Source of the DNA: an uncultured Oscillospiraceae bacterium
GTDB taxonomy: Bacteria; Bacillota; Clostridia; Oscillospirales; Ruminococcaceae
Assembly: GCA_900543705.1 (NCBI GenBank)
Contig: UQSL01000061.1
Coordinates: forward strand, 1-11,129
Length of the DNA stretch: 11,129 nucleotides
Reading direction: 5' to 3'
Every line of letters begins with the position of its first letter. The stretch's first letter is position 1. The notes under the pieces are model-generated. The model saw nothing but the letters and a program-made list of their open reading frames with translations. It ran no database searches and was not told the DNA's origin. The position numbers and the translations under genes were made by a program. Below are positions 1-6,092 of this stretch, one piece after another.

Positions 1-220
1 TTCCTTTCCATTATAACGAATGTTTTTCTGTCCATCAATTCGGGAAAGGGGGCATAACTGTCATCAAAGAGTTTAAACCCAAATGCAGAGTTGATTAGCA
101 AAACATTTGTAGAGGTGGACAGGATATGTCAGGTGGCTAAATATGACGAATCACACTTTATGTCCTGTTTATGTGCTGAAATATTTGATATCCTTTTATT
201 GAAAGGAGGATAAGACCTTA
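1..220. other. AT-rich leader region before the XRE gene
   Basis: This stretch has no gene I can support. A plus-strand open frame enters from the left edge and stops at 98 (TAG). It would encode about 31 residues ending in KEFKPKCRVD and could be the tail of a truncated gene, but I do not recognise it. On the minus strand a frame opening with ATG at about 35 runs off the left edge without a ribosome binding site. Weak inverted copies of ACAGGA and TCCTGT lie near 119-170. No convincing sigma-A promoter for the XRE gene is visible. Confidence 0.3.
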
Positions 221-727
221 ATGAATCAACAAAAAATAGGAGCATTTCTAAAGGTACTTAGAAAACAAAAAGGACTTACGCAAGAACAAATTGCAGAGAA
301 ATTTAATGTATCGAACAGAACTGTATCTCGTTGGGAAAATGGTAATAATTTGCCTGATTTAGATATTTTAATAGAAATTTCTGATTATTATGAGGTTGAC
401 CTTAGAGAATTGCTTGATGGCGAAAGGAAAGGCGAAAAAGTGAATACTGAAATGAAAGAAACAGTATTAAAAGCAGTAGACTATACGAATACAGAAACAG
501 AACGATATACTAAGCGTGTACATCGGCTTTTACTAACAGGAGCAATTTTTTGGTTTGTTTCAAGTTTGATTAACCATACTGCATTAAATTGTAATACAGT
601 ATTAAGTGCAATATCAAACTTTGCTGAAGGTGCGTCAATCGGAATGATTATGTGCGGTATAATATTTACAAGTCGCTATGGTCAAAGAATAAAAGCATTC
701 AAGCAACGATTGCTAAAAAAGCAATAG
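221..727 (+). CDS. XRE-family transcriptional regulator with C-terminal membrane segments
   Basis: The product is a 168-residue DNA-binding protein. Residues about 8-61 form an XRE/Cro-type helix-turn-helix: a KVLRKQKGLTQEQIA helix is followed by the recognition helix NVSNRTVSRWE and then the typical NLPDLDILIEISDYYEVD ending. The C-terminal half is different. It has a charged linker and two hydrophobic stretches, about residues 102-118 and 134-151, which suggest a two-pass membrane anchor, so the regulator may sit at the membrane. AAGGAGG at 203-209 supports the start, with an 11-base gap. The gene is AT-rich and stands alone, with its stop followed by the folded intergenic segment. The target is unknown; such genes are common in mobile elements of Clostridia. 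The family call is secure, but the membrane role is inferred. Confidence 0.88.
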   Translation: MNQQKIGAFLKVLRKQKGLTQEQIAEKFNVSNRTVSRWENGNNLPDLDILIEISDYYEVDLRELLDGERKGEKVNTEMKETVLKAVDYTNTETERYTKRVHRLLLTGAIFWFVSSLINHTALNCNTVLSAISNFAEGASIGMIMCGIIFTSRYGQRIKAFKQRLLKKQ

Positions 728-787
728 TTAAGTCTTGCTTTTATCTAACACAACAGTATATTGTCAAAGAGCCAGACGCAAAGACGC

Positions 788-910
788 AGAGCCGATGACT
801 ACTTGTGAGATACCTGATATGCTCCCCTTATAGCGACAGTTCTATTATTTTATCTGTCTACTTGACAGGGAGCGGTTCAATACCTTACAGATCATCGGCT
901 CTTTTCCTAT
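788..910 (+). ncRNA. Folded intergenic segment, possible terminator or attenuator
   Basis: The outer arms AGAGCCGATGA (788-798) and TCATCGGCTCT (892-902) pair perfectly over 11 bases, and the right arm runs into a short T-rich stretch, CTTTTCC, as in an intrinsic terminator. Inside, GCTCCC (821-826) can pair with GGGAGC (868-873). CTGTC (854-858) can pair either with GACAG at 864-868 or with GACAG at 835-839, so two exclusive inner folds exist. That layout resembles an attenuator or a structured RNA. It could simply end the XRE transcript before the TetR promoter. Pairing is read directly from the sequence; function is inferred. Confidence 0.4.
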
Positions 911-920
911 ACTACCCTCA

Positions 921-949
921 TTGACATTCTAACGATTGTTAGGTATAAT
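921..949 (+). promoter_or_regulatory. Consensus sigma-A promoter of the TetR-SDR pair
   Basis: TTGACA (921-926) and TATAAT (944-949) are both perfect matches to the consensus, with a 17-base spacer. It lies 32 bases before the TetR start. Such a strong promoter is normally kept silent by a repressor, and palindromes fill both the spacer and the start site. Confidence 0.88.
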
Positions 950-971
950 TTATCTAACAACTGTTAGATAA
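929..971 (+). promoter_or_regulatory. Tandem TetR-type operators overlapping the promoter
   Basis: Two palindromes share the form CTAAC-N4-GTTAG. The first (929-942, centre GATT) lies inside the spacer between the -35 and -10 boxes. The second covers the probable transcription start and runs up to the ribosome binding site; its arms extend to nine bases, TTATCTAAC (950-958) and GTTAGATAA (963-971), around the centre AACT. Occupation of either site should block RNA polymerase. The downstream gene is a TetR regulator, so autorepression is the simple reading. A lone half-site TTATCTAACA recurs at 741-750 between the XRE stop and the folded segment. Confidence 0.75.
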
Positions 972-981
972 GGAGGCTGTG

Positions 982-1593
982 ATGAGAGATACAAAACAGC
1001 ATATATTAGAGGTTTCTTTAAATCTATTTTCGCAAAAAGGTTTTTCGGCAGTATCTATCCGAGATATTTGTAGAGAGGTACACATTAAAGAAAGCTCTGT
1101 CTATTATCATTTTAAGAATAAGCAAGCTATTTTTGACGAACTTCTTAATCAATTTGAGAAGAGAGCAACTGATATGATGGTTCAATTAGAGCAGGCGCTG
1201 ACAGGACAATCTTATTCTGTATGTGAAAATTTTTATCAACCGGTATGTGATACATTTTTTGAAAACTATTTTATGGACAGTTTTTGTAATAAGGTAATGC
1301 GTTTACTACTGATTGAACAATTCAACAACAACGAAGTAAAAAAAATATACGACAGATGGATGTTTGTTGAACCACTTGCATTTCAAAGCAAGGTATTCTC
1401 TATCTTAATAGAAGCAGCGGTAATCTCAACTGCGGACAGCAAATATTTAGCCGTTAAATATTATGCGCCTATATACTTTTTTGCCCAAAGGTGGCTTTTC
1501 AGCGGACTTCTGTCAGAAGAATGCAAAAATTCTTTTCGGACAGATGCTTATAATCATATAGAAAAATTTTTTGCAGAGTTAGGGGTGGCATAA
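982..1593 (+). CDS. TetR/AcrR-family transcriptional repressor
   Basis: This 203-residue regulator has the classical TetR N-terminus: an ILEVSLNLFSQKGF helix, then a helix-turn-helix at about residues 22-46 with SIRDICREVHIKESSVYYHF, ending in the signature YYHFKNKQAIF. The rest is helical and poorly conserved, as usual for the ligand-binding and dimer domain. Its ligand cannot be read from sequence. ATG at 982 is preferred over GTG at 979 because AAGGAGG at 970-976 is then five bases away. It probably represses its own promoter through the paired CTAAC-N4-GTTAG sites, and with it the dehydrogenase that begins on its stop codon. The signal for relief may be a substrate of that enzyme, which is inference. 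Confidence 0.92.
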   Translation: MRDTKQHILEVSLNLFSQKGFSAVSIRDICREVHIKESSVYYHFKNKQAIFDELLNQFEKRATDMMVQLEQALTGQSYSVCENFYQPVCDTFFENYFMDSFCNKVMRLLLIEQFNNNEVKKIYDRWMFVEPLAFQSKVFSILIEAAVISTADSKYLAVKYYAPIYFFAQRWLFSGLLSEECKNSFRTDAYNHIEKFFAELGVA

Positions 1594-2402
1594 TGGCGAA
1601 TATTGTAATTACAGGCGCTAATCAAGGAATAGGATATTATTTTACTGAGCAAGCTCTTAAAGACGGCAACAATGTTGCTGTATTGGATATAGAAACAGAT
1701 AATCTAGAAAATCTGACACAGGTTTTTCCCAATCGCCTTTCTTACTATGAGGTAGATGTATGCGATGAGTTACAGATAAACGCTGCTATTACAGACATCA
1801 TTAAGAAGTTTGATAGAATAGACTTTGCCATTCATAACGCCTGCCTTTGTACCTTTGACATGGAAGTCAATACGGATATTGATACATACAGAGATGTATT
1901 TGAAGTGAATTATTTTGGAGCGTTACGATTAGTCAAGAGTGTTTTACCTTATATGAGAAAACAGAAAAGCGGAAAGGTTATTTTTACAAGCTCTGGCGTA
2001 GGTGTAACAGGATTTATGGGTATATCTCCTTATTCATCAAGCAAAGGGGCAATAGAGTCATTAGCAAAATGCTTAAGAATTGAATATGCAAAATTCAATA
2101 TTTCTTTCCATATTTTTCATCCACCATTGACTCGTACAAAATCATCTGAGCCGTTGCCTGTTCCTCAAGAATTTATGGCTCTACCCGAAAAAGTGGGGCG
2201 AGGACTTGCAAAGCACATTAAGTCCAAACGATTTATTATATGTCATAGTTTGATCCAAAAACTGCAAATTCTTTGTTGTTATCTGATACCTATAAAAATG
2301 GGAAACTTACTATCGAAAATGACAGCAAACTATGAAAATGAGGATATGAGAAAAACTTGTGATAATATTATGGAACAAACAATGAATGGACGCAGAGAAT
2401 AA
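1593..2402 (+). CDS. SDR-family NAD(P)-dependent oxidoreductase
   Basis: This 269-residue protein is a short-chain dehydrogenase/reductase with a Rossmann fold. The nucleotide-binding motif TGANQGIG is at residues 7-14. The usual NNAG is altered to HNAC (81-84). The catalytic set is present: Asn106, Ser134 in FTSS, and YSSSK with Tyr147 and Lys151, the expected 13 residues after the serine. An acidic residue after the second strand (LDIE, 31-34) hints at NAD preference. It should oxidise or reduce a hydroxyl or carbonyl group, substrate unknown. Its ATG overlaps the TetR stop by one base (TAATG), which implies translational coupling and shared control. The C-terminus has a hydrophobic stretch (about 225-240) that may touch the membrane. 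The recombinase scar starts directly after its stop. Confidence 0.9.
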   Translation: MANIVITGANQGIGYYFTEQALKDGNNVAVLDIETDNLENLTQVFPNRLSYYEVDVCDELQINAAITDIIKKFDRIDFAIHNACLCTFDMEVNTDIDTYRDVFEVNYFGALRLVKSVLPYMRKQKSGKVIFTSSGVGVTGFMGISPYSSSKGAIESLAKCLRIEYAKFNISFHIFHPPLTRTKSSEPLPVPQEFMALPEKVGRGLAKHIKSKRFIICHSLIQKLQILCCYLIPIKMGNLLSKMTANYENEDMRKTCDNIMEQTMNGRRE

Positions 2403-2403
2403 G

Positions 2404-2472
2404 CACGGAAATGAGGTTGACGGAGGATTCGCTCCATATGGATACTATCTAAAAGATAATCAGCTTTTGATT
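2404..2472 (+). pseudogene. Large serine recombinase remnant A (plus strand)
   Basis: Within an open frame starting at 2386, which overlaps the dehydrogenase end, codons 7-29 read HGNEVDGGFAPYGYYLKDNQ followed by LLI. GGFAPYGYYLKDN is the signature of the recombinase domain that follows the resolvase catalytic domain in large serine recombinases of Clostridia mobile elements (Tn4451/TndX-like families). Nothing of the catalytic N-terminus is present and the match ends at about 2472, so this is a fragment of roughly 23 codons. It is 25 bases from a second recombinase fragment on the opposite strand. Family recognition is from memory of the motif. Confidence 0.65.
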
Positions 2473-2483
2473 ACGCCTGCTTT

Positions 2484-2867
2484 TTGTCGACAACAATGCC
2501 TTATAATCACAATGATGTCCTCGCTCCTGCTTATTTCTGCCACATATATAATAATATACTTCCTTATATGTGCCGTTTTTGTTCGTCCATGCGTGTTTAT
2601 TGGTATACATCGAGCTACCGCAAATCGGACACTTTAATACGCCAGTTACAAGATGCGCCCGAATTTCCAAACTTATCATATGCTTCAGCTTCAGTTTCTT
2701 CAAAGCCAGAAAAGGTAGTGATTTCGCTTAGAATTGATGATAATGAATTGGAAAAAATAGATCGTGCGGCGCAGACGTTTGAGGTTAGCCGTAATGAGAT
2801 GATTGCTCAGTGTATCAGTTTTGCACTCAAACATTTACCGGAGCAAAGACAGGAGAAACAACCATGA
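2484..2867 (+). CDS. Ribbon-helix-helix protein with a lost or replaced N-terminus
   Basis: The genuine part begins at or after about 2662 and reads FPNLSYASASVSSKPEKVVI, then the RHH core SLRIDDNELEKIDRAAQTF and SRNEMIAQCISFALKHL. The pattern (beta strand VVISLRI, two helices, short turn VSRN) fits the CopG/Arc/MetJ class of small dimeric DNA-binding proteins common in plasmids and integrative elements. The open frame extends upstream to an ATG at 2484, but those roughly 60 codons are only the antisense of the inverted recombinase zinc ribbon and have no ribosome binding site, so they are probably not the native N-terminus. No good internal start is visible, so the gene may be a 5'-truncated relic. 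Its stop overlaps the next start in ATGA (2864-2867), showing the two once formed an operon. Confidence 0.55.
   Translation: MSTTMPYNHNDVLAPAYFCHIYNNILPYMCRFCSSMRVYWYTSSYRKSDTLIRQLQDAPEFPNLSYASASVSSKPEKVVISLRIDDNELEKIDRAAQTFEVSRNEMIAQCISFALKHLPEQRQEKQP
2497..2661 (-). pseudogene. Large serine recombinase remnant B, zinc ribbon (minus strand)
   Basis: Reading leftward from 2661, the translation begins RAHLVTGVLKCPICGSSMYT and continues through NKHAWTNKNGTYKEVYYYIC to ERGHHCDYKA. This is the recombinase zinc beta-ribbon of large serine recombinases. All four zinc cysteines are kept: a CPIC pair, then one C in YYYIC and one in HHCDYK. In an intact enzyme it would lie roughly 100 or more residues after the GGFAPYGYY motif and on the same strand; here it is inverted relative to remnant A and the intervening part is gone. 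Homology stops sharply at both ends, and there is no start signal for the enclosing frame (2703-2449). Confidence 0.75.
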
Positions 2868-3193
2868 ATCAATTCCCAGAGTCCATAGACAAACTTTTTG
2901 AACTTGTCTATGGTTATATGACCGGAACCTTGATAAGGGACGTACACCCGGAGCTTGCTTTTTTAATCACCAACGAGTATGAAAACCATACCTGCGAAGA
3001 GCTGTATGAGGAAATTGGACTTGCCAGAAATGCCCTTTCGGCACACTTTCGCTTGGAGGATGGCGAGGACCCCGCCGAGGTACTGAGTATCTACCAAAGC
3101 TATGAGAAGATACACAAGATCCTGTGTGAAAAGGCATTTCACTATGGCTGGATGCTCTGCCGGGAATATGAAAGAAAAGGGGAAACGGAATAA
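2864..3193 (+). CDS. Hypothetical 109-residue helical protein
   Basis: I do not recognise this product. It is acidic and predicted mostly helical, with no signal peptide or membrane segment. It has two cysteines near the C-terminus in HKILCEKAFHYGWMLCREYE, and the closing pattern of aromatic-Gly-x-x-Leu then Glu resembles small proteins of Firmicutes integrative elements. ATG at 2864 is chosen over an earlier in-frame ATG at 2810 because AGGAG (2851-2855) is eight bases upstream and the start overlaps the RHH stop in ATGA. The coupling suggests the two proteins act together, possibly as a regulator and partner in an element accessory module. Its stop lies in the loop of a terminator hairpin. 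Confidence 0.72.
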   Translation: MNQFPESIDKLFELVYGYMTGTLIRDVHPELAFLITNEYENHTCEELYEEIGLARNALSAHFRLEDGEDPAEVLSIYQSYEKIHKILCEKAFHYGWMLCREYERKGETE

Positions 3194-3210
3194 GTCTTCC
3201 GTTTCCCTTT
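3180..3210. terminator. Bidirectional intrinsic terminator
   Basis: GGGAAACGGAA (3180-3190) pairs perfectly with TTCCGTTTCCC (3197-3207) around a six-base loop that contains the TAA of the 109-residue protein. TTTCT follows on the plus strand, and the minus strand reads CCTTTTCTTTC after the stem. It sits between two convergent genes and should end both transcripts. It also marks the boundary between the accessory part and the chromosomal genes. Confidence 0.85.
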
Positions 3211-3213
3211 CTG

Positions 3214-4140
3214 CTATTCAAACCGGCTCTCAATAATTTTTTCGCTCGAATCCGGGGAATACCGCCATTCCTGCATGTGGTCGCCTGTGTAGAAATACTC
3301 AGGTTCGAGCGCGTCATATTCCGCATCAAACGCGTCGACGATGATGAGCTTGACTTTCATCCGGTCGGGAATCAGACTTTTTATGTAAACGGATGCGTAC
3401 TGCCCCGGATGGATTCCCTCTCTCGGTTCGGCAAGCCCCGCAAGATTCGGGGTCAGTTCCACAAACGCGCCGTAATCCTCCACCGAGCGGATGATACCGG
3501 CAACCGTCTCTCCCGGAGAGAAGAGCGCAGCGTTTTCCTCCCAAGTGCCGAGCAACTCCTTATGCGTGAGAAAGACGCGTCCCGTCTCATCCACAGCCTT
3601 GACGACCGCGCGGATATCCTGCCCAACCCTGAACCGGTCGGACGGATGGGAGATGCGGGAGACGGAAATCGAATCGATCGGAATCAGGGAAGAGATGCCG
3701 CATCCGATATCCACAAAACAGCCGAACGGCTCCAAATGAGTAACACGCGCGGGGATGACGTCCCCTGGCATAAGGTTTGCTATGTAATTGGAACAGCAAA
3801 GCTCCTGCACCGCACGTCTCGAGAGCAGGGCAACGGGGTTTTGCTGTTCGTCCTCAGTCAGTTCGGTAATCTGAAAACAGACGGCCTTGCCGACGCGGGA
3901 TATGATGGCAATATCGCGGGTGGAGCCTTCTGACACACCGAGCGCCCCTTCCATACGCGGAATAATCCCCTTGCAGCATCCGAGGTCCACAATCAGATTA
4001 TGCTGGGCATCACAGATGACGGCTCGCGCTTCCAGGATCTTTTTCTGCTGCATGGCCTCTGAGAGGGCCGCAAGGCTGGAAACCGCCTTTTTATTCTCCA
4101 TACTGTCTATCAATAAGCCTTCTGGTTGATACTTAAACAT
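3214..4140 (-). CDS. S1-domain RNA-binding protein (ribosomal protein S1-like)
   Basis: This 308-residue cytoplasmic protein carries two clear S1 (OB-fold) repeats. The first, about residues 125-194, runs from PGDVIPARVTHLEPFGCFVD to VFLTHKEL. The second, about 208-267, has SPGETVAGIIRSVEDYGAFV and ends in KVKLIIVD. A more degenerate repeat or S1-like N-domain lies at about 36-108 with GIIPRMEG. Such proteins bind single-stranded RNA. Clostridia of this type often carry a short S1-like protein rather than a full six-repeat S1, so it may act in translation initiation or RNA handling. The GFVELT-type and GCFVDIG motifs support RNA binding. GGGAGG (4151-4156, minus strand) lies ten bases before the ATG. 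A weak 6-base inverted repeat precedes it. It is likely co-transcribed with the minus-strand gene upstream. Confidence 0.88.
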   Translation of the reverse strand: MFKYQPEGLLIDSMENKKAVSSLAALSEAMQQKKILEARAVICDAQHNLIVDLGCCKGIIPRMEGALGVSEGSTRDIAIISRVGKAVCFQITELTEDEQQNPVALLSRRAVQELCCSNYIANLMPGDVIPARVTHLEPFGCFVDIGCGISSLIPIDSISVSRISHPSDRFRVGQDIRAVVKAVDETGRVFLTHKELLGTWEENAALFSPGETVAGIIRSVEDYGAFVELTPNLAGLAEPREGIHPGQYASVYIKSLIPDRMKVKLIIVDAFDAEYDALEPEYFYTGDHMQEWRYSPDSSEKIIESRFE

Positions 4141-4222
4141 CTGTCTCTTACCTCCCGTTTTCTGGTCCGTTGTACATATATATGAACCGTCAAACGGAAA
4201 TTAGAAGCATGGCTGTGCGAAT

Positions 4223-4606
4223 TTAGTGCACAATATGAAAGGCACCATGATTTCTCAGGCAGTTGTCAATGGTACTATCATCTTTGGAATCCGCGAACAC
4301 GTGCATGACAGCGGTCTTGCGTTGGTTATCTTCCCGGCTGTACTGTTCCGGCAGGCTTTGGAACAGAGAGGGCGGCACCGGCGAATAGATGTTGGTGGTA
4401 AAAGGGCTGGAGCCAAATCCGAGCGCAGAGACGTAAATCGGATAGGATACATGCTGTACCGATTCCCAGTCGTAGTCCTTCGGGACTTCGATGTAGTCCG
4501 CCTGCAGCATGATTTTGCTGATTTTTGCGTTTGTTTCTCGAAGCCGCCTGACGGCGAGCTCTGCCAAATCGATTGTTTCAAAATATGCGGTTGTTTCGTG
4601 AAGCAT
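4223..4606 (-). CDS. Hypothetical protein, YflT-like small domain
   Basis: This 127-residue soluble protein has no confident family. The N-terminus, TTAYFETIDLAELAVRRLRE then a strand SKIMLQAD, has the beta-alpha-beta look of the heat-stress YflT/general stress 17M domain, in which strand residues are followed by a helix rich in AE..LR. The middle, with SALGFGSSPFTTN and PVPPSLFQSLPEQY, is Pro-, Ser- and Phe-rich and looks like an ordered loop. The end, TAVMHVFADSKDDSTIDNCL, then HGAFHIVH, gives a second strand-helix-strand. ATG at 4606 is set by GGGAGGTG (4612-4619 on the minus strand) five bases upstream, better than the earlier in-frame GTG/ATG choices. It is followed 82 bases later by the S1-like gene on the same strand. 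Confidence 0.72.
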   Translation of the reverse strand: MLHETTAYFETIDLAELAVRRLRETNAKISKIMLQADYIEVPKDYDWESVQHVSYPIYVSALGFGSSPFTTNIYSPVPPSLFQSLPEQYSREDNQRKTAVMHVFADSKDDSTIDNCLRNHGAFHIVH

Positions 4607-4665
4607 ACTATCACCTCCCATTCCTTAGTGTGGTTAAAACAGGGGCGCGGTATGAGAGAAAATAA

Positions 4666-4694
4666 TTGCCTTTGCTACACAAAAGATGTATAAT
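4666..4694 (+). promoter_or_regulatory. Sigma-A promoter of the DUF951-prfA operon
   Basis: TTGCCT (4666-4671) and a perfect TATAAT (4689-4694) are separated by 17 bases. It lies 47 bases before the DUF951 start in the gap between divergent genes. It is the only good promoter I see before the housekeeping cluster, and so probably drives all six genes. Confidence 0.78.
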
Positions 4695-4741
4695 ATAAAA
4701 GATTGATTTTGCCAAAAAGGCACCGGATTGGAGGAACTGCT

Positions 4742-4936
4742 ATGGATGTGCGCCCCGGAGATATTCTTGTCATGAAAAAGAATCATCCCTGTGGTGACAA
4801 CAGGTTTCTCGTACTGCGCGCGGGGATGGATTTTAAAATCCGCTGCATGGGCTGTTCGAGAGAGATGATGATTGCACGCAGCAAAATTGAAAAAAACATC
4901 AAAAAAATTTTGCGAGATACGTTCAACACCTTGTAG
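4742..4936 (+). CDS. DUF951 family protein (YyzM-like)
   Basis: This 64-residue protein matches the small DUF951 family of Firmicutes by its whole pattern: MDVRPGDILVMKKNHPCG at the start, NRFLVLRAGMDFKIRC, a C-x-x-C pair (Cys35 and Cys38), then SKIEKNIKKI near the end. With Cys17 the cysteines could hold a metal ion. The family has no established function. A basic, S4- or SH3-like nucleic acid binding role has been suggested by appearance only. ATG at 4742 is chosen over 4703 because GGAGG (4730-4734) is seven bases before it and the family starts there. It is the first gene of the operon, 57 bases before prfA. Confidence 0.9.
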   Translation: MDVRPGDILVMKKNHPCGDNRFLVLRAGMDFKIRCMGCSREMMIARSKIEKNIKKILRDTFNTL

Positions 4937-4993
4937 GCGTACTTTTTTAGTATCTGCAGTCAAACTCTCAATACGAATTTGGATGGTGTCAAT

Positions 4994-6073
4994 ATGTTTG
5001 AACAACTGGAATTTACTGAAAAGCGCTATGAAGAAATTAACCAGAAGCTGATGGATCCGGCCGTTGTCAGTGACAACCAGCAATACGTCAGCCTGATGAA
5101 GGAATACAAGAACCTGACCCCGATTGTCGGGAAGTACCGAGAATACGCCAAGGCAAAAGCGGATTTTGAAGAGGCGAAGGCTTTGCTTGATGAAGGTGGG
5201 CTGGACAAGGATTTCAAAGAAATCGTCCAGGAGGAATTCGAGACGAACAAGGAACTCCTTTCCACGCTGGAAGAGGAGATGAAAATCCTTCTGCTGCCGA
5301 AGGACCCGAACGACGACCGTAACGTCATCGTGGAAATCCGCGGCGGCGCAGGCGGGGATGAGGCGGCGCTATTTGCGCACAGCCTGTTTCGCATGTATTC
5401 GATGTATGCGGAGGCAAAGCATTTCAAATGCGAAGTACTCAACGCCAATGAGACGGAGCTCGGCGGCGTCAAGGAAATTAGCTTTTCCATCGAAGGGGAG
5501 GGCGCTTACTCGCGATTGAAATATGAAAGCGGCGTACACCGCGTCCAGCGCGTTCCGGAAACCGAGACGCAGGGGCGTATCCACACCTCGACTGTAACGG
5601 TGGCAGTTCTCCCGGAAGCGGAGGACGTGGAAATCGATATCAACCCGACCGATTTGCAGATTGACACCTACCGAGCTTCGGGTGCGGGCGGACAACATGT
5701 CAACAAGACAGAATCCGCCATCCGCATCACCCATTTGCCGACCGGCCTGATTGTCGAGTGTCAGGATGAGCGCAGCCAGTACAAGAACAAGGACAAGGCG
5801 ATGAAGATTCTTCGCTCCCGTCTGTATGAGGCAAAACAGCGTGAGCAGGAGGAGCAGATTGCAAGCGAACGCCGGATGCAAGTCGGCACGGGTGACCGGT
5901 CCGAGCGTATCCGTACTTATAACTACCCGCAGGGGCGTGTGACTGACCATAGAATCGGTCTAACGCTCTACCGGCTTGAGGCCATCCTTAACGGGGATCT
6001 TGACGAGCTGGTCGACGCGCTGAGCACTGCGGACCAGACCGCGAAGCTCAAGGCCGCGGCGGAGGAAAATTAA
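4994..6073 (+). CDS. prfA: Peptide chain release factor 1
   Basis: RF1 is a class I release factor. It reads UAA and UAG in the ribosomal A site and triggers release of the finished peptide. At 359 residues it is the family's normal length. The codon-reading tripeptide is P-E-T (188-190) within HRVQRVPETETQGRIHTS; RF1 proteins have P-x-T there while RF2 has S-P-F. The catalytic GGQ is at 232-234 in SGAGGQHVNKTESAIRITH, and its Gln is normally methylated by PrmC. ATG at 4994 gives the canonical MFEQLEFTEKRYEEIN start; an in-frame TTG at 4979 has no ribosome site. The SD is weak (GGATGG). Most Firmicutes have prmC just before prfA, but here it is absent from the window. tsaC follows after 19 bases. 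Confidence 0.97.
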   Translation: MFEQLEFTEKRYEEINQKLMDPAVVSDNQQYVSLMKEYKNLTPIVGKYREYAKAKADFEEAKALLDEGGLDKDFKEIVQEEFETNKELLSTLEEEMKILLLPKDPNDDRNVIVEIRGGAGGDEAALFAHSLFRMYSMYAEAKHFKCEVLNANETELGGVKEISFSIEGEGAYSRLKYESGVHRVQRVPETETQGRIHTSTVTVAVLPEAEDVEIDINPTDLQIDTYRASGAGGQHVNKTESAIRITHLPTGLIVECQDERSQYKNKDKAMKILRSRLYEAKQREQEEQIASERRMQVGTGDRSERIRTYNYPQGRVTDHRIGLTLYRLEAILNGDLDELVDALSTADQTAKLKAAAEEN

Positions 6074-6092
6074 CCGGAAACAGGCGAAACCG

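Noticed and set aside
3..98. Truncated frame at the left edge ending KEFKPKCRVD
   Set aside because: Only about 31 residues are visible and no family is recognised, so it is not called as a gene.
2386..2637. 83-codon plus-strand frame as a real gene
   Set aside because: Only codons 7-29 resemble a recombinase; the rest is antisense to the inverted zinc ribbon and reads as random hydrophobic sequence.
3277..3933. 218-codon plus-strand frame opposite the S1-like gene
   Set aside because: It is the shadow of the S1-domain coding sequence, with no ribosome site and no family motif.
4979..4993. TTG at 4979 as the prfA start
   Set aside because: It has no ribosome binding site, and the family N-terminus begins at the ATG at 4994.
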